Positions 19,596 through 28,943 of a stretch of 64,000 bases of DNA are shown here, one piece after another. Positions within the stretch are counted from its first letter, which is position 1, and every line of letters starts with the position of its first letter. The notes beneath the pieces are model-generated. The model was not told the origin of the DNA. It did not search any database and saw nothing but the letters and a program-made list of their open reading frames with translations. The translations under genes and the position numbers were made by a program. This stretch comes from Saccharopolyspora thermophila (GTDB taxonomy: Bacteria > Actinomycetota > Actinomycetes > Mycobacteriales > Pseudonocardiaceae), in NCBI RefSeq assembly GCF_014646075.1, contig NZ_BMMT01000016.1, positions 62,001 through 126,000 on the forward strand. The letters are read 5' to 3'.

Positions 19596-19620
19596 ATGTT
19601 CAGCATAGCTGTCTTTCTCG
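19595..19620 (-). promoter_or_regulatory. Copy 1 of the marR-MFS promoter/operator element
   Basis: On the minus strand AAGACAGCTATGCTGAACAT runs up to the marR ATG. TATGCT could be the -10 hexamer of a leaderless transcript. CAGC-3 bases-GCTG at 19601-19611 is a small palindrome. A near copy lies at 19071-19096. Confidence 0.5.
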
Positions 19621-19749
19621 GCGGCGGAATGGTCTGAACCAGCGTGATCCGTGCCCCGTGGTCCGCTGGTGCTGTCCGCCCCGGGATGTTGATCTCGTCC
19701 GTCCGAGGTGCTGTGATCGGGGCTCACCGAGCGCCCGGGGAGGATGTGC

Positions 19750-20379
19750 GTGAACGGCGTCGACCCGTGTCTGGACCACCTCGTGTACGGGGTGCCCGAC
19801 CTGGAAGCGGGCGTGCGGGCACTGGCGACGCTGCTGGGGGTCGACCCGGTGCCGGGCGGACGGCACCCCGACCACGGCACCCGCAACTACCTGGTGGGCC
19901 TCGGCGGGCGCAGCTACCTGGAGATCATCGGCCCGGACCCGGAGGCCACCACGCCGCCGACATCGTTCGGGCTGGCCACCCTCACCGCCCCGCGGCTGGT
20001 GACCTGGGCGGTCCGCGCCGATGACATCGAGGCCCGGGTGGCCGCGGCCCGCGCAGCCGGGCACGATCCCGGCGACGTGCTGCCGATGTCGCGCCGTACG
20101 GCGGACGGGACGCTGCTGGAGTGGCGGCTGGCCAAGGCCGAACCGCGCCCGCGGGACGGGCTGGTGCCGTTCCTCATCGACTGGGGCGGCACTCGGCACC
20201 CGACGGAGGCCGGGCTGCCCGAACTGCGGCTGCGGTCGCTGCGCGCCGAGCACCCGGACCCGGCGGCGGTCCGCGCCGACCTGCGCGCCGTCGGCGCGGA
20301 GCTGGACGTCGCGGCGGCGGCCGCACCCGCGCTGCGAGCCCGCGTCGAGGGTCCCAACGGAGTGGTCGAACTGCCCTGA
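19750..20379 (+). CDS. VOC-family (glyoxalase-like) protein
   Basis: 209 residues. The N-terminal half begins LDHLVYGVPDLEAG, typical of glyoxalase-like domains, with a YLEIIGP strand where a metal-ligand Glu is usual. The second half contains FLIDWGGTRHP, as in the large Glyoxalase_3-type group annotated as VOC proteins. Metal-dependent isomerase, lyase or dioxygenase activity is typical of the fold, but the substrate is unknown. GTG at 19750 is chosen because GGGGAGGA lies 6 to 8 bases upstream; the ATG two codons earlier would be too close. Confidence 0.8.
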   Translation: MNGVDPCLDHLVYGVPDLEAGVRALATLLGVDPVPGGRHPDHGTRNYLVGLGGRSYLEIIGPDPEATTPPTSFGLATLTAPRLVTWAVRADDIEARVAAARAAGHDPGDVLPMSRRTADGTLLEWRLAKAEPRPRDGLVPFLIDWGGTRHPTEAGLPELRLRSLRAEHPDPAAVRADLRAVGAELDVAAAAAPALRARVEGPNGVVELP

Positions 20380-20487
20380 AGATCCACAGTGGACGGATCG
20401 GCGATCGGGTGGTCTTCCTTGTCGCGGCAGCGTATGGCGTGGTTGAGTGCTGGTGTGTATCGCGTCTTCTGCTTTCGCAGGCTGGCC

Positions 20488-20973
20488 GTGGTCGTGGAGG
20501 GCATCGACTTCCTCGACCCCAGGCTCGCGGGTGAGCCCGGAGCGCGGGAGCGCGGGGTCCGCGTCGAGCTGCGCACGCTCGTGGAAGCAGCGGGAGAGGG
20601 GTCGATCTACGCCTCGCGCGAGGTGCGGCTGCAGCGCGGTATCTGCCGGTTCGACCTGCTGGAGTCGCGGCCGGGTGCGGCCGACCGGATGCACTGGCAC
20701 CCGGCGATGAGCTCCGGCGAGCCGGGCGAGCGGGTCTTCGATCCGGACCTCAGTCGGGCCCCGGCGGGCTGGCTGTGCGACCGGCTGCACGACGTGACGC
20801 CGCTGCTGGTGCAGGCGGGGCTGGACCCGGCCGAGTACACCGCCGACATCGCCGCCCTGGCCGAGGCAGCGGGGGAGATCGTCGCGTGCGTTTCGCAGGT
20901 GCTGGGCGAGGCCCGCCGGGCACCGTGGCCCGCGGTCTGCCGCGACGCCCGCGGCCTGGCCCCGATCAGATGA
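20488..20973 (+). CDS. Conserved hypothetical protein
   Basis: About 161 residues, not recognised. It has no signal peptide or membrane helix. The middle holds MHWHPAMSSGEPGER followed by VFDPDL, a likely motif of a small conserved family, and the C-terminal half is helical and acidic. The start is uncertain: GTG at 20488 or 20494, or ATG at 20434; none has a good ribosome site. It follows the VOC gene in the same direction with about 100 bases between. Confidence 0.55.
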   Translation: MVVEGIDFLDPRLAGEPGARERGVRVELRTLVEAAGEGSIYASREVRLQRGICRFDLLESRPGAADRMHWHPAMSSGEPGERVFDPDLSRAPAGWLCDRLHDVTPLLVQAGLDPAEYTADIAALAEAAGEIVACVSQVLGEARRAPWPAVCRDARGLAPIR

Positions 20974-21248
20974 CCCACGGCGACGGTGCCGGTCACCCGG
21001 GATGCGCGGCCAGTCGAACGGGGTGCCGACGTCGTTCTCCGCCAGCAGCGTGCGCCCGGCCCGGGATCGGGTGACGACGTCCACCTCCGCCAACGCCCCC
21101 GATCCGATCTCACCCGAACGGCCCAGTGCGCCGCGTGCCGGAGCGGACGCGCATGGCGACGTCATCGCGCCGGTTGCTGCTGCCGCCGACCGGCTCTCTA
21201 AGCTCATCGGGATCGTTGTTGCCGGCGGAACAGAAGAGGGGCGGTCGC

Positions 21249-24200
21249 GTGCCAGAGCGGTTCGTGCCGAACACGCGACTCGATCCGGCACCGAGGTCCG
21301 CTCGCCGCTGGGCGGCGCTGCTCGGCCTGCTGTTCGCCGTGCTCGCCGTGGCCGTGCCGTTCCTGCCCGTGGAGCATGAGATCACCACGCTGCGCTGGCC
21401 GACGGCCGAGGGCACCCACTCGGTGTCGGCGCCGCTGGTCAGCCACGCGCCCCTGTGGTTGACCGCGGAGGTCCCGTGCCGGGCGGCGCGCGACCTCGAC
21501 GCCCGCACCAGCGGTCCCGCGGTGCTGGTGTCCACCAACGCGCCGTCGTCGTTCTACGGCGGGATGACCGGGCTGAGCCTGCAGGTCGACGCCGGGAAGG
21601 TGGTGCTGTGGTCCAGGGGGCGCCAGGCCGGAGCGGTGCCGGTTCCGGACGGCGACTGTGTGATCTCGGTGCGCGCGGACGCCACCGGCACCTCGGCGGC
21701 GGTGGCGGGGGCGCCGTTCGCGGTGGTGTCCGGCGACCAGCGTCCGCAGCTGACCGGCATCTTCTCCCAGCTGGACTCCGCTGTGGACGACGTGCGCGGG
21801 CTGGCCTTCGAGGCGCGGGTGGACGACCGCTTCGCCAGCCGCCCCACGCCGCTGAAGATCGCCGCCATGGTGCTGGAGGTGTTGGCTTTCCTCGGCGCGG
21901 TGGTGGCGCTGCGGCGCATCGAGGTGCGGCGCGCGCCACGCGGGCTGCCACCGGGGTGGTGGCGGCCCGGGCCGCGCGACGTTGTGGTGTTCGCCGCGCT
22001 GGTGGTGTGGTGGCTGATCGGCGCGATGACCGCGGACGACGGCTACATCCTCACCATGCTGCGCGCCGCCGACAGCGCCGGGTACGTCACCAACTACTTC
22101 CGCTGGTTCGCCAACCCCGAGTCGCCGTTCGGCTGGTTCTACGAGCTCTACGCGCTGTGGGTGCAGGTTTCGGCCGCCACCCCGTGGGTCAGGTTGCCCG
22201 CGCTGTTCCTCGGGGCGCTGAGCTGGTTGCTGCTCAGCCGCGGGGTGCTGCCGCGGCTCGGGCGGCAGGTGCGCGGCAGCGGATCGGTGGGCTGGGCCGC
22301 GGCCGCGGTGTTCCTGGCGTTCTGGTTGCCCTACAACAACGGTCTGCGGCCCGAGCCGGTCGTCGTCACGTTCTTCCTGCTGTCGTTGTGCGCGGTGGAA
22401 CGGGCCGTCGCCAGCCGGCGGCTCACCCCGGCCGCGCTGGGCCTGGTCGCGGCTGCTCTGGGGCTGGGAGCCAACCCGCACGGCATGATCGCGGTGCTGC
22501 CGTTCGTGGTGGCGGCGAAACCGCTCATCCGGTTGGGGTGGCAGCGGATCCGCGAGCGCGGTGCGCTGCCCGTGCTGGCCCCGGTCGCCGCGGCGGGGCT
22601 GGTCATCCTCGTCGCCGTGTTCTTCGACCAGACCCTGCAGTCCGTGGTGGACTCCGTGCAGCTCAAGACCCGGTTCGGCCCGAACAACCCGTGGTATGCG
22701 GAGCTCAGCCGCTACGACCGCCTCTTCGGGCCGTGGCCGGACGGTTCGCTGACTCGCCGGTTCCCGGTGCTGCTGCTGGTGTTGTGCGTCCTCACCAGTG
22801 GTGCCGTGCTGCTGCGGCGCGGCCGGATCAGCGGCGCCGCGGTGGGGCCGAGCCGCCGGGTGCTGGCGGTGGCGGCGCTGTGCTTCGTGGTGCTGGCCCT
22901 GACACCCACCAAGCACACCCACCACTTCGGCGTGCTGGCCGGGATCGGCAGCGCGGTCGCGCTGGTCGAACACCTCCGCCACGACGAACTCCCCGCCGTG
23001 CCCAGGCACCCGCGGCCGCGTCGGCCGGTGGCGCGGTGGGGGGCGGCGGCGCCGCTGACGATCACCTGCGCGGTGCTGCTCGTCGGCGAGGTGGCGTTGT
23101 TCGCGAAGGGCATCCACAAGCAGTGGGACGGCTACAGCCTGGGTGCGGACAACGTGCGGCAACTCATCGGGACCAGTTGCGGGCTGTCGGACTACGTCGA
23201 GGTGGAGACCGACCCGCGGCGCGGGATGCTGGCGGTGTCGCGTGAGCAGCCCCGCAGCGACGACCGGGTCGTGTCGTCCAGCCGCGGCGGCGCTGCGGAC
23301 CCGCTGCAGTCCGTGGCGCGCGGTTTCCACCGCTTCGGGGTGCCCAGCGGGCAGTTCTGGAGCCCGCCGTACGGGTTCGGCGGCGACGACGCGCCGGTCT
23401 GGGGCAGTTTCACCGCGGACGGCTCAGCGACCGGCGAGCTGCGCACGTCCTGGTACGACGTGCCGCCGCAGGCCGCCTCCGGGCAGCTGCCCGTGGTGGT
23501 GTCGTTCGTCGGCAGCGCCACCGGGGGCAACTCGCTGGCCGTGGAGTGGGGTCGCGACACCCCGCATGGGTTCGAGATTCTCGGCCGACGCTCGGTCGGC
23601 CAGGACGCGGGGCGGTGGCGCGACGTCCGGTTCCTGGTGGACGGCGCGACGAAGCTGCGGGTGCTGGCGGTCGACCAGAAGGTCGACCCGCCGGGCTGGC
23701 TGGCCGTCAGCGCGCCTCGGGTGCCGGTGCTGAGCAGCATGACCGAGGTGATCGGCGGCGCTCCGGTGTTCGTGGAGTGGCCCGCAGCGCTGGTGCACCC
23801 GTGCCTGGACGTGGCGCGGCTGCACCACGGTATCGCCGAACTGCCCGCGTTCCGGGTGATCGGCGGCGGCATCATGCGCGACATGGGCTACGGCTGGTCG
23901 GCACCGGGCGGGGGCGGACCCTACGGCTGGTTCGCCGTCGCCGCCAGCGTGCGGGAACTGCCCACCTACCTGCGCAACGACCTGCACCGCGACTGGGGAG
24001 CGCTGTACGTGGTCGATCCCTACCAGCCGGACGCGCTTCCGGCCGCCGCGGCGCTCCAGGTGCACACCGAAACGCACTGGGGCACCTGGTCGCCCGGCCC
24101 GCTGACCAGGGCGGTCTGGCTGCCCGGGGCGCTGCTGCCGTCCGACGGGCGCACGGACGTCCGGCCGTTCGGGGCGATCCCGACCGGGGACGCCGCGTAG
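21249..24200 (+). CDS. Arabinosyltransferase (EmbA/EmbB/EmbC family)
   Basis: 983 residues, a GT-C membrane glycosyltransferase that adds arabinose from decaprenyl-phosphoryl-arabinose to arabinogalactan or lipoarabinomannan. An N-terminal helix precedes a large exported domain (about 60-210), then a multi-helix core. The catalytic GT-C motif is TADDGYILTM near residue 260, followed by NYFRWFANPESPFGWFYEL. The C-terminal 320 residues form the extracellular carbohydrate-binding domain. Mycobacterial relatives are slightly longer. The GTG at 21249 follows AGAGGGG; a longer frame reaches back to 21126 without family similarity. It stands alone here, with no second emb gene, aftA or ubiA beside it. 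Confidence 0.92.
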   Translation: MPERFVPNTRLDPAPRSARRWAALLGLLFAVLAVAVPFLPVEHEITTLRWPTAEGTHSVSAPLVSHAPLWLTAEVPCRAARDLDARTSGPAVLVSTNAPSSFYGGMTGLSLQVDAGKVVLWSRGRQAGAVPVPDGDCVISVRADATGTSAAVAGAPFAVVSGDQRPQLTGIFSQLDSAVDDVRGLAFEARVDDRFASRPTPLKIAAMVLEVLAFLGAVVALRRIEVRRAPRGLPPGWWRPGPRDVVVFAALVVWWLIGAMTADDGYILTMLRAADSAGYVTNYFRWFANPESPFGWFYELYALWVQVSAATPWVRLPALFLGALSWLLLSRGVLPRLGRQVRGSGSVGWAAAAVFLAFWLPYNNGLRPEPVVVTFFLLSLCAVERAVASRRLTPAALGLVAAALGLGANPHGMIAVLPFVVAAKPLIRLGWQRIRERGALPVLAPVAAAGLVILVAVFFDQTLQSVVDSVQLKTRFGPNNPWYAELSRYDRLFGPWPDGSLTRRFPVLLLVLCVLTSGAVLLRRGRISGAAVGPSRRVLAVAALCFVVLALTPTKHTHHFGVLAGIGSAVALVEHLRHDELPAVPRHPRPRRPVARWGAAAPLTITCAVLLVGEVALFAKGIHKQWDGYSLGADNVRQLIGTSCGLSDYVEVETDPRRGMLAVSREQPRSDDRVVSSSRGGAADPLQSVARGFHRFGVPSGQFWSPPYGFGGDDAPVWGSFTADGSATGELRTSWYDVPPQAASGQLPVVVSFVGSATGGNSLAVEWGRDTPHGFEILGRRSVGQDAGRWRDVRFLVDGATKLRVLAVDQKVDPPGWLAVSAPRVPVLSSMTEVIGGAPVFVEWPAALVHPCLDVARLHHGIAELPAFRVIGGGIMRDMGYGWSAPGGGGPYGWFAVAASVRELPTYLRNDLHRDWGALYVVDPYQPDALPAAAALQVHTETHWGTWSPGPLTRAVWLPGALLPSDGRTDVRPFGAIPTGDAA

Positions 24201-24488
24201 CGCTGTGAGCAACGCCATGATCCGGCTGATGAGCCGAGGATGATCGCTAGGATAACTAACGTGTGGGCAGTGCCCGTGCGCCGACGCTCGGCCTGACTGT
24301 TGTTGCGGCGGTGGGTGTTCCTCCGCCGCAACGCGTCGAGCGGCGGTCCCGGGCCCCGCGCACCGGCTGCAGAGACCGCTCGCACGGAAGAAAAACAGAA
24401 TGCCTCGCGCCCGACGACGACCAGAGCGCCCGGTCGGCACCGCAAGCGTCCACATCGGACACCGCTGGCACCTCGGGACGGAGGTGCC
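24201..24488. other. Intergenic region before the AEC carrier
   Basis: 288 bases. A TAGGAT hexamer at 24249-24254 could be a -10 box. The region reads open in the AEC frame, but the translation has no membrane or family features. Confidence 0.35.
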
Positions 24489-25409
24489 GTGTCCGGCGTG
24501 ATCCAGGGCTTCGGCGTCATCGCGACGATCGTGCTGGTCGGTTACCTGATCGGCCGCGCCGGAGTGCTCGGCGAATCCGGCCGCGAGGTGCTCACCCGGC
24601 TGTCGTTCTACGTCGGAACGCCCGCGCTGCTGCTGCAGATGCTGTCCGAGTCCGACGTGTTGGTGCTGTTCTCCGTCCCGCTGCTGGTGACGGCGTTGAG
24701 CACCTTCGCCGCCGCGGGGCTGTTCGTGCTGGTGGGCGTGCTGCGCCGGTGGAACATCCGGCGCACGACCATCGGCGCGCTGTGCTCCAGCTACGTCAAC
24801 GCCGGAAACCTGGGCATCCCGATCGCCGTCTACGTGCTGGGCGACGCGTCGCTGGTGGCCCCGGTGATGCTGTTCCAACTGCTGGTGCTGACGCCGATCG
24901 GGTTGACAGTGATCGACTTCGCGCAGGGGGAGCGGCGCACCTCGGTGTGGCTGCGGATCCTCGCGCCGTTCCGCAACCCGATCGTCATCTGCTCGTTGCT
25001 GGGGGTGGCGATCTCGTTGAGCGGCTGGCGGATCCCGGCGCCGGTGCTGGAACCGCTCACGCTGCTCGGCCACCTCTCGGTGCCGACGGTGCTACTGGCG
25101 TTCGGCATCTCGTTGCGGGGCAGCACGATTCCCGCGGTCGGCGACGAGCGGTGGCCGGTGCTGCTGTCGGTGGGCCTCAAGTCGGTGGTGCACCCGGTGA
25201 TCGCCTGGGCGATCGGCGCGGGCCTGTTCGGCCTGCAAGGCGCCCCACTGTTCGCGGCGGTGGTGATCTCCGCGCTGCCCGCGGCGCAGAACCTGTTCGT
25301 CTACGCGTCCCACTACAACGTGGGCGTCCGCCTGGCGCGGGACTCGATCCTGTTGTCGACGATCCTCTGCGTCCCGGTCCTGTTCACGGTCACCGCCCTC
25401 CTCGGCTGA
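24489..25409 (+). CDS. AEC-family (auxin efflux carrier-like) transporter
   Basis: 306 residues with 10 membrane helices in two five-helix halves. Family features: LSFYVGTPALLLQ in the first half, SSYVNAGNLGIPIAVYVLGD with the conserved N-x-G-N-x-G-x-P core, and SALPAAQNLFVYASHYN near the end. Bacterial members export organic acids such as malonate or malate; substrate unknown here. The GTG at 24489 follows GGAGG. Confidence 0.88.
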   Translation: MSGVIQGFGVIATIVLVGYLIGRAGVLGESGREVLTRLSFYVGTPALLLQMLSESDVLVLFSVPLLVTALSTFAAAGLFVLVGVLRRWNIRRTTIGALCSSYVNAGNLGIPIAVYVLGDASLVAPVMLFQLLVLTPIGLTVIDFAQGERRTSVWLRILAPFRNPIVICSLLGVAISLSGWRIPAPVLEPLTLLGHLSVPTVLLAFGISLRGSTIPAVGDERWPVLLSVGLKSVVHPVIAWAIGAGLFGLQGAPLFAAVVISALPAAQNLFVYASHYNVGVRLARDSILLSTILCVPVLFTVTALLG

Positions 25410-25466
25410 CCCCGCTCGGCCCGGGGTGAGGCACCCCATGGCCGCCGCGGATCTTCACCCCCGCAG

Positions 25467-25730
25467 GTGCTCGCCCAGACCGGGGCGACACTGTCGAAGT
25501 CGTCGCTGCGCGAGCAGGGCAAAGGCGTCCTGCCGTCGGATGTCGAGCCGTGGATGCTCGACACCACCACCTGGCCCGGCGACGTCGATAACCACGTCGA
25601 TGTGCTGGTGGGCGAGCTGCTGACTGACCCGGAGCACTTTTCCCGCTCGTTCACCGTCAAGGAGCTTGGCCGCCTCATGTCCGCCCGACCCCACACCCCG
25701 CCTGTCCGCGCCCACGAGATGGGCATCTGA
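25467..25730 (+). pseudogene. Gene remnant, possibly the end of a DUF4279-like protein
   Basis: A short open frame without a good start. The translation has VEPWMLDTTT and HVDVLVGELL, a W-x-L/T pattern then an amphipathic helix as in DUF4279-type immunity-like proteins, but the match is weak. It ends where the ASCH-like remnant begins. Most likely a truncated 3-prime end. Confidence 0.35.
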
Positions 25731-26209
25731 CAAGCGCTATGTCTACCTGATCGCCCAGGGCAAGAAGACCACGGAGATCCGGGTCAACGACTCCAGTCGC
25801 AAGAAGATCCGCAAAGGGGCGCTGATCCGGTTCCGCTGCCAGGGCGACGAGGTCCTGGACCCGCGTCACCAAGGTCAACCGGTACGCCAGCTTCGAGGAG
25901 ACATTCGACCACGAGTCCGTGGCCTCGGTCAACCCGCTGGTTACCCGCGCCGAGCAGCTCGCGAACATCCGCCAGATCTACCCGCCCGAGCGCCGAAGCG
26001 TCGAACGCCCCGCGTTCAGGTTGTCCGGAGCTCCCTACACCTCAGTCGCCACGCTGGTGTTCGTCGGAGCTGTGCTGGTGCTGATGGCTTTCGACTACCC
26101 CGTCGGGACCTTCGCGGTGGCGTCGATCGGTCTCATCGCGCCAGCGCTCGTGCTGGGCTGGTTTGTGGTGCGTAGGAAGGTGAACGACATCGCCGACATC
26201 CGTCGGTGA
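25723..26209 (+). pseudogene. Frameshifted ASCH-domain gene joined to a membrane-protein tail
   Basis: The first frame reads KRYVYLIAQGKKTTEIRVND and continues to CQGDEVL; the domain then resumes one base out of phase as TRVTKVNRYASFEETF and ends NIRQIYPPERR. Together these make a typical ASCH domain (RNA-binding, PUA-like fold). Removing the extra g at about 25858 restores one frame. After the ASCH end, the same frame enters two hydrophobic helices (TLVFVGAVLVLMAFDYPVG and IGLIAPALVLGWFVVRR) that look like the tail of an unrelated small membrane protein. No intact start codon or ribosome site is seen. Confidence 0.7.
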
Positions 26210-26278
26210 TGTCCAAAGAGGATGTGCGGCCGCCGCGTTCCACTGCTGGCCGCCGACGGGCCGGCCCCACCCAGGCGG

Positions 26279-28564
26279 TCAGGGCTCGCGCAGCGGGGGA
26301 GGGGTGGTGCAGGTCAGCGGTGGCAGCGGTCCGGTGTGGCGCTCGACGTCCACGTAGCCGTGCTGGCCCGCACAGCCCTGCGACAGCCGCGACGACGGGA
26401 CGTCGGCGGTGAGCACGTTCGGATTGCCGTGCACGCACAGCGCTCCGCCCGGCTGCTCCGGGTCCGTCAGCGGGTCGAACCAGGCGCCGGTGGCCAGCAC
26501 CACGACACCGGGCCGCACGTTCTCGGTGACGCGGACACCGGCCAGGCAGGCCCCGAGGTCGTTGAACACTCGCACGATGTCGCCGTCGGCGATGCCCCGC
26601 ACCGCGGCGTCGTCCGGGTGGATGCGGATCGGTTCCCGCTGCGCCACCTTGGAGCTCCGGCTGACCTCGCCCACATCGCCCTGCCCGTGCAACCGGGTCG
26701 CGGGCTGGTTGGCGATCAGGTGCAGCGGTCCGCGGCGCGGTTGCCGCGGCGGCAGCCACGCCGGGTGCCCGGGGCAGTCCGGGTAGCCGAACGAGTCGAT
26801 CGTCGCCGAGAACAGCTCGATCCGGCCGCTGGGTGTGCCCAGCGGGTGCGCCTGCGGATCGGCCCGGAACTCCGCGAGCGGCGAGCGTTCCGGCACGGTC
26901 GGCAGCTCCACCTCCCCGGCTGCCCAGAACTCCTCGAACCCCGGGAGATCGTGGCCCTGCGACACCAGGTCCGCCCGCCACCGCTCGTACAGGTGCACCA
27001 GCCACTGTCGTGGCGTGCGGCCCTCGGTGAACGCCGCCTCGACGCCGAGCCGCCGGGCCAGACCGGTGAGGATGTCGTAGTCGTCGCGCGCCTCCCCGAC
27101 CGGGTCCAGTACCCGGTGCATGGCGATCAGGTGGCTGTCGCGGCGACCGCCGCCGAGGTCCTCCCGCTCCAACGTCGTGGTCGCGGGCAGCACCATGTCG
27201 GCGTGCCGGGCCGTCGCCGTCCAGTGCGTTTCCTGCACCACCACGGTGTCTGGCCGCCCGAAGGCGCGGCGCAGCCGGTTGAGGTCCTGGTGGTGGTGGA
27301 ACGGGTTACCGCCCGCCCAGTACACCAGCCGGATGTCGGGGTAGGTCAGTCGGCGTCCGTCGTAGTCGTAGGACCGGCCGGGGTGCAGCAGCATGTCCGC
27401 GACGCGTGCCACCGGGATGAACGTCGACACCGGGTTGCGGCCCTGCGGCAGGCTCGGGAGCTCAAGCAGTGGGCCGGTGTCGCCGACCTCGGCCATCGAA
27501 CCGTAGCCGTGCCCGAACCCGCCGCCGGGCAGCCCGATCTGGCCGAGCATCGCCGCCAGCGCCAACCCGGCCCACACCGGCTGCTCGCCGTGCTCGGTGC
27601 GCTGCAACGACCACGACACCGAGACCAGCGTCCGCCCGCCTGCCATCCGGCGCGCCAGGTCGCGGATGTCGTCGGCCGGGACGCCGCAGCGCGGTTCGGC
27701 CCACTCCGGGGACTTCGCGGTGCCGTCGCGCTCGCCCAGCAGGTACTCGGCGAAGACGTCAGATCCCGTGCAGCACCGGTCCAGGAACTCCTGGTCGTGC
27801 CGCCCCTCGGTGAGCAGCACGTGCGCCAGCGCCAGCTGCAGCGCCACGTCGGTGCCGGGGACGATCGGGTACCACCGGGCCTTCGACCCGGCGGGGATGT
27901 CGTCGGCCAGCGGGCTGACGACCGCGATCTCGGTGCCGCCCAGGTCCCGCACCGCGGCGGCGCTGCCGTGGCGGGTCAGCCCGCCCGGCGTCACCGACAG
28001 GTTCTTGCTGGGCAGCCCGCCGAAGGCCACCACGAGATCGGTGTGCTCCCGTAGCGTCTGCCAGCTGTCGCCGTGGCGCAGCACGGCGTCGGCGTTCCCG
28101 ATCAGGTGCGGCAGCAGCACGGTGCTCGTGCCCGTGCTGTAGGTGTTGCGCGACGCGGTGTAGCCGCCGATGAGGTTGAGGAACCGGTGCAGCTGGCTCT
28201 GCACGTGATGAAACCGGCCTGCGCTGCCCCACCCGTAGGAACCGCCGAAGATCGCCTCGTTGCCGTGCTCGCGCCGGACGCGGTCGAGTTCCGCGGCCAC
28301 GAGGTCGAGCGCGGTGTCCCACGGAACTTCGACGAACTCCTCCCGCCCGCGCGCGTCGCTGGGCCCCGGGCCCCCTTCCAGCCAGCCGCGCCGGACCGCG
28401 GGGCTTGTGACCCGGGTGGGGTGGTGGACGCTTCCGGCGATGTTGCCCAGCAGCACCGACGGAGCGGGGTCGTCCGGATGCGGTGCGACGCGCACCGCAC
28501 CGTCCGGCCCCGCGGCCGCCCGGTAGGCGCCCCAGTGCGAACTCGTCGGCAACCACGTCACCAT
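26279..28564 (-). CDS. Molybdopterin-dependent oxidoreductase (BisC / DMSO-TMAO reductase type)
   Basis: 761 residues, bis-MGD enzyme of the DMSO reductase family. NTYSTGTSTVLLPH near residue 142 holds the molybdenum-ligating Ser of the BisC/TorA/DmsA group. Others: GSYGWGSAGRFHHVQ, the MGD stretch LVYWAGGNPFHHHQDLNRLR and ATTTLEREDLG. There is no N-terminal 4Fe-4S cysteine cluster and no Tat signal, so it is cytoplasmic, as BisC, which reduces biotin sulfoxide or methionine sulfoxide. The ATG at 28564 follows GGGAGG. No partner subunit or maturation chaperone is nearby, again as for BisC. Confidence 0.9.
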   Translation of the reverse strand: MVTWLPTSSHWGAYRAAAGPDGAVRVAPHPDDPAPSVLLGNIAGSVHHPTRVTSPAVRRGWLEGGPGPSDARGREEFVEVPWDTALDLVAAELDRVRREHGNEAIFGGSYGWGSAGRFHHVQSQLHRFLNLIGGYTASRNTYSTGTSTVLLPHLIGNADAVLRHGDSWQTLREHTDLVVAFGGLPSKNLSVTPGGLTRHGSAAAVRDLGGTEIAVVSPLADDIPAGSKARWYPIVPGTDVALQLALAHVLLTEGRHDQEFLDRCCTGSDVFAEYLLGERDGTAKSPEWAEPRCGVPADDIRDLARRMAGGRTLVSVSWSLQRTEHGEQPVWAGLALAAMLGQIGLPGGGFGHGYGSMAEVGDTGPLLELPSLPQGRNPVSTFIPVARVADMLLHPGRSYDYDGRRLTYPDIRLVYWAGGNPFHHHQDLNRLRRAFGRPDTVVVQETHWTATARHADMVLPATTTLEREDLGGGRRDSHLIAMHRVLDPVGEARDDYDILTGLARRLGVEAAFTEGRTPRQWLVHLYERWRADLVSQGHDLPGFEEFWAAGEVELPTVPERSPLAEFRADPQAHPLGTPSGRIELFSATIDSFGYPDCPGHPAWLPPRQPRRGPLHLIANQPATRLHGQGDVGEVSRSSKVAQREPIRIHPDDAAVRGIADGDIVRVFNDLGACLAGVRVTENVRPGVVVLATGAWFDPLTDPEQPGGALCVHGNPNVLTADVPSSRLSQGCAGQHGYVDVERHTGPLPPLTCTTPPPLREP

Positions 28565-28943
28565 GCGTCCTCCCGCGCATCCCGGCACCTGCGACCCCTA
28601 GCGTCCCGGACGCACCCGGTCAACGCCCGACCGCCCCCCCCGACCGTCCTGTTCGGACAACTCCGCGCAACGGGGTCGTCACTCGACCTGTCCGGTGCTC
28701 GCCCAGGTGAGCGGACCGGAAAGAGCGTCCGGCGAGCGGGAGCCCGGTGCGGTGACAGGTGTTTGGCCCTGCGCGGCGGTACGGGTGGCGGAATCCCGGA
28801 CCCCGGGCGGGGGTGGGCACCCGGACGAATCCGGTGGTCGGCACCGAGCGGGTGTGGGGTGCGCTCCATCGATGTTGTCGGTGGGCGGCGGGAGGATTGG
28901 CGGTGTCAGAACGGGTCGGGTGACACCGGAGGGGGCGACCGCC
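28565..28943. other. Intergenic region between divergent molybdoenzyme and small ORF
   Basis: 379 bases with no convincing gene. It contains a 16-base sequence at 28809-28824 repeated exactly at 34590-34605 (listed separately). Confidence 0.5.
28809..28824. repeat. 16-base repeat, copy 1
   Basis: GGGGGTGGGCACCCGG, with a short dyad GGGTG/CACCC. The same 16 bases occur at 34590-34605. Both copies lie upstream of genes at opposite ends of the signalling island. In such GC-rich DNA a 16-base match can occur by chance. Confidence 0.4.

Noticed and set aside
21204-23330. 708-codon minus-strand frame opposite the arabinosyltransferase
   Set aside because: His/Arg/Gln-rich composition is typical of antisense frames in GC-rich genes; no start signal or domain.
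26222-28054. 610-codon plus-strand frame opposite the molybdoenzyme
   Set aside because: Shadow of a well-conserved gene on the other strand.
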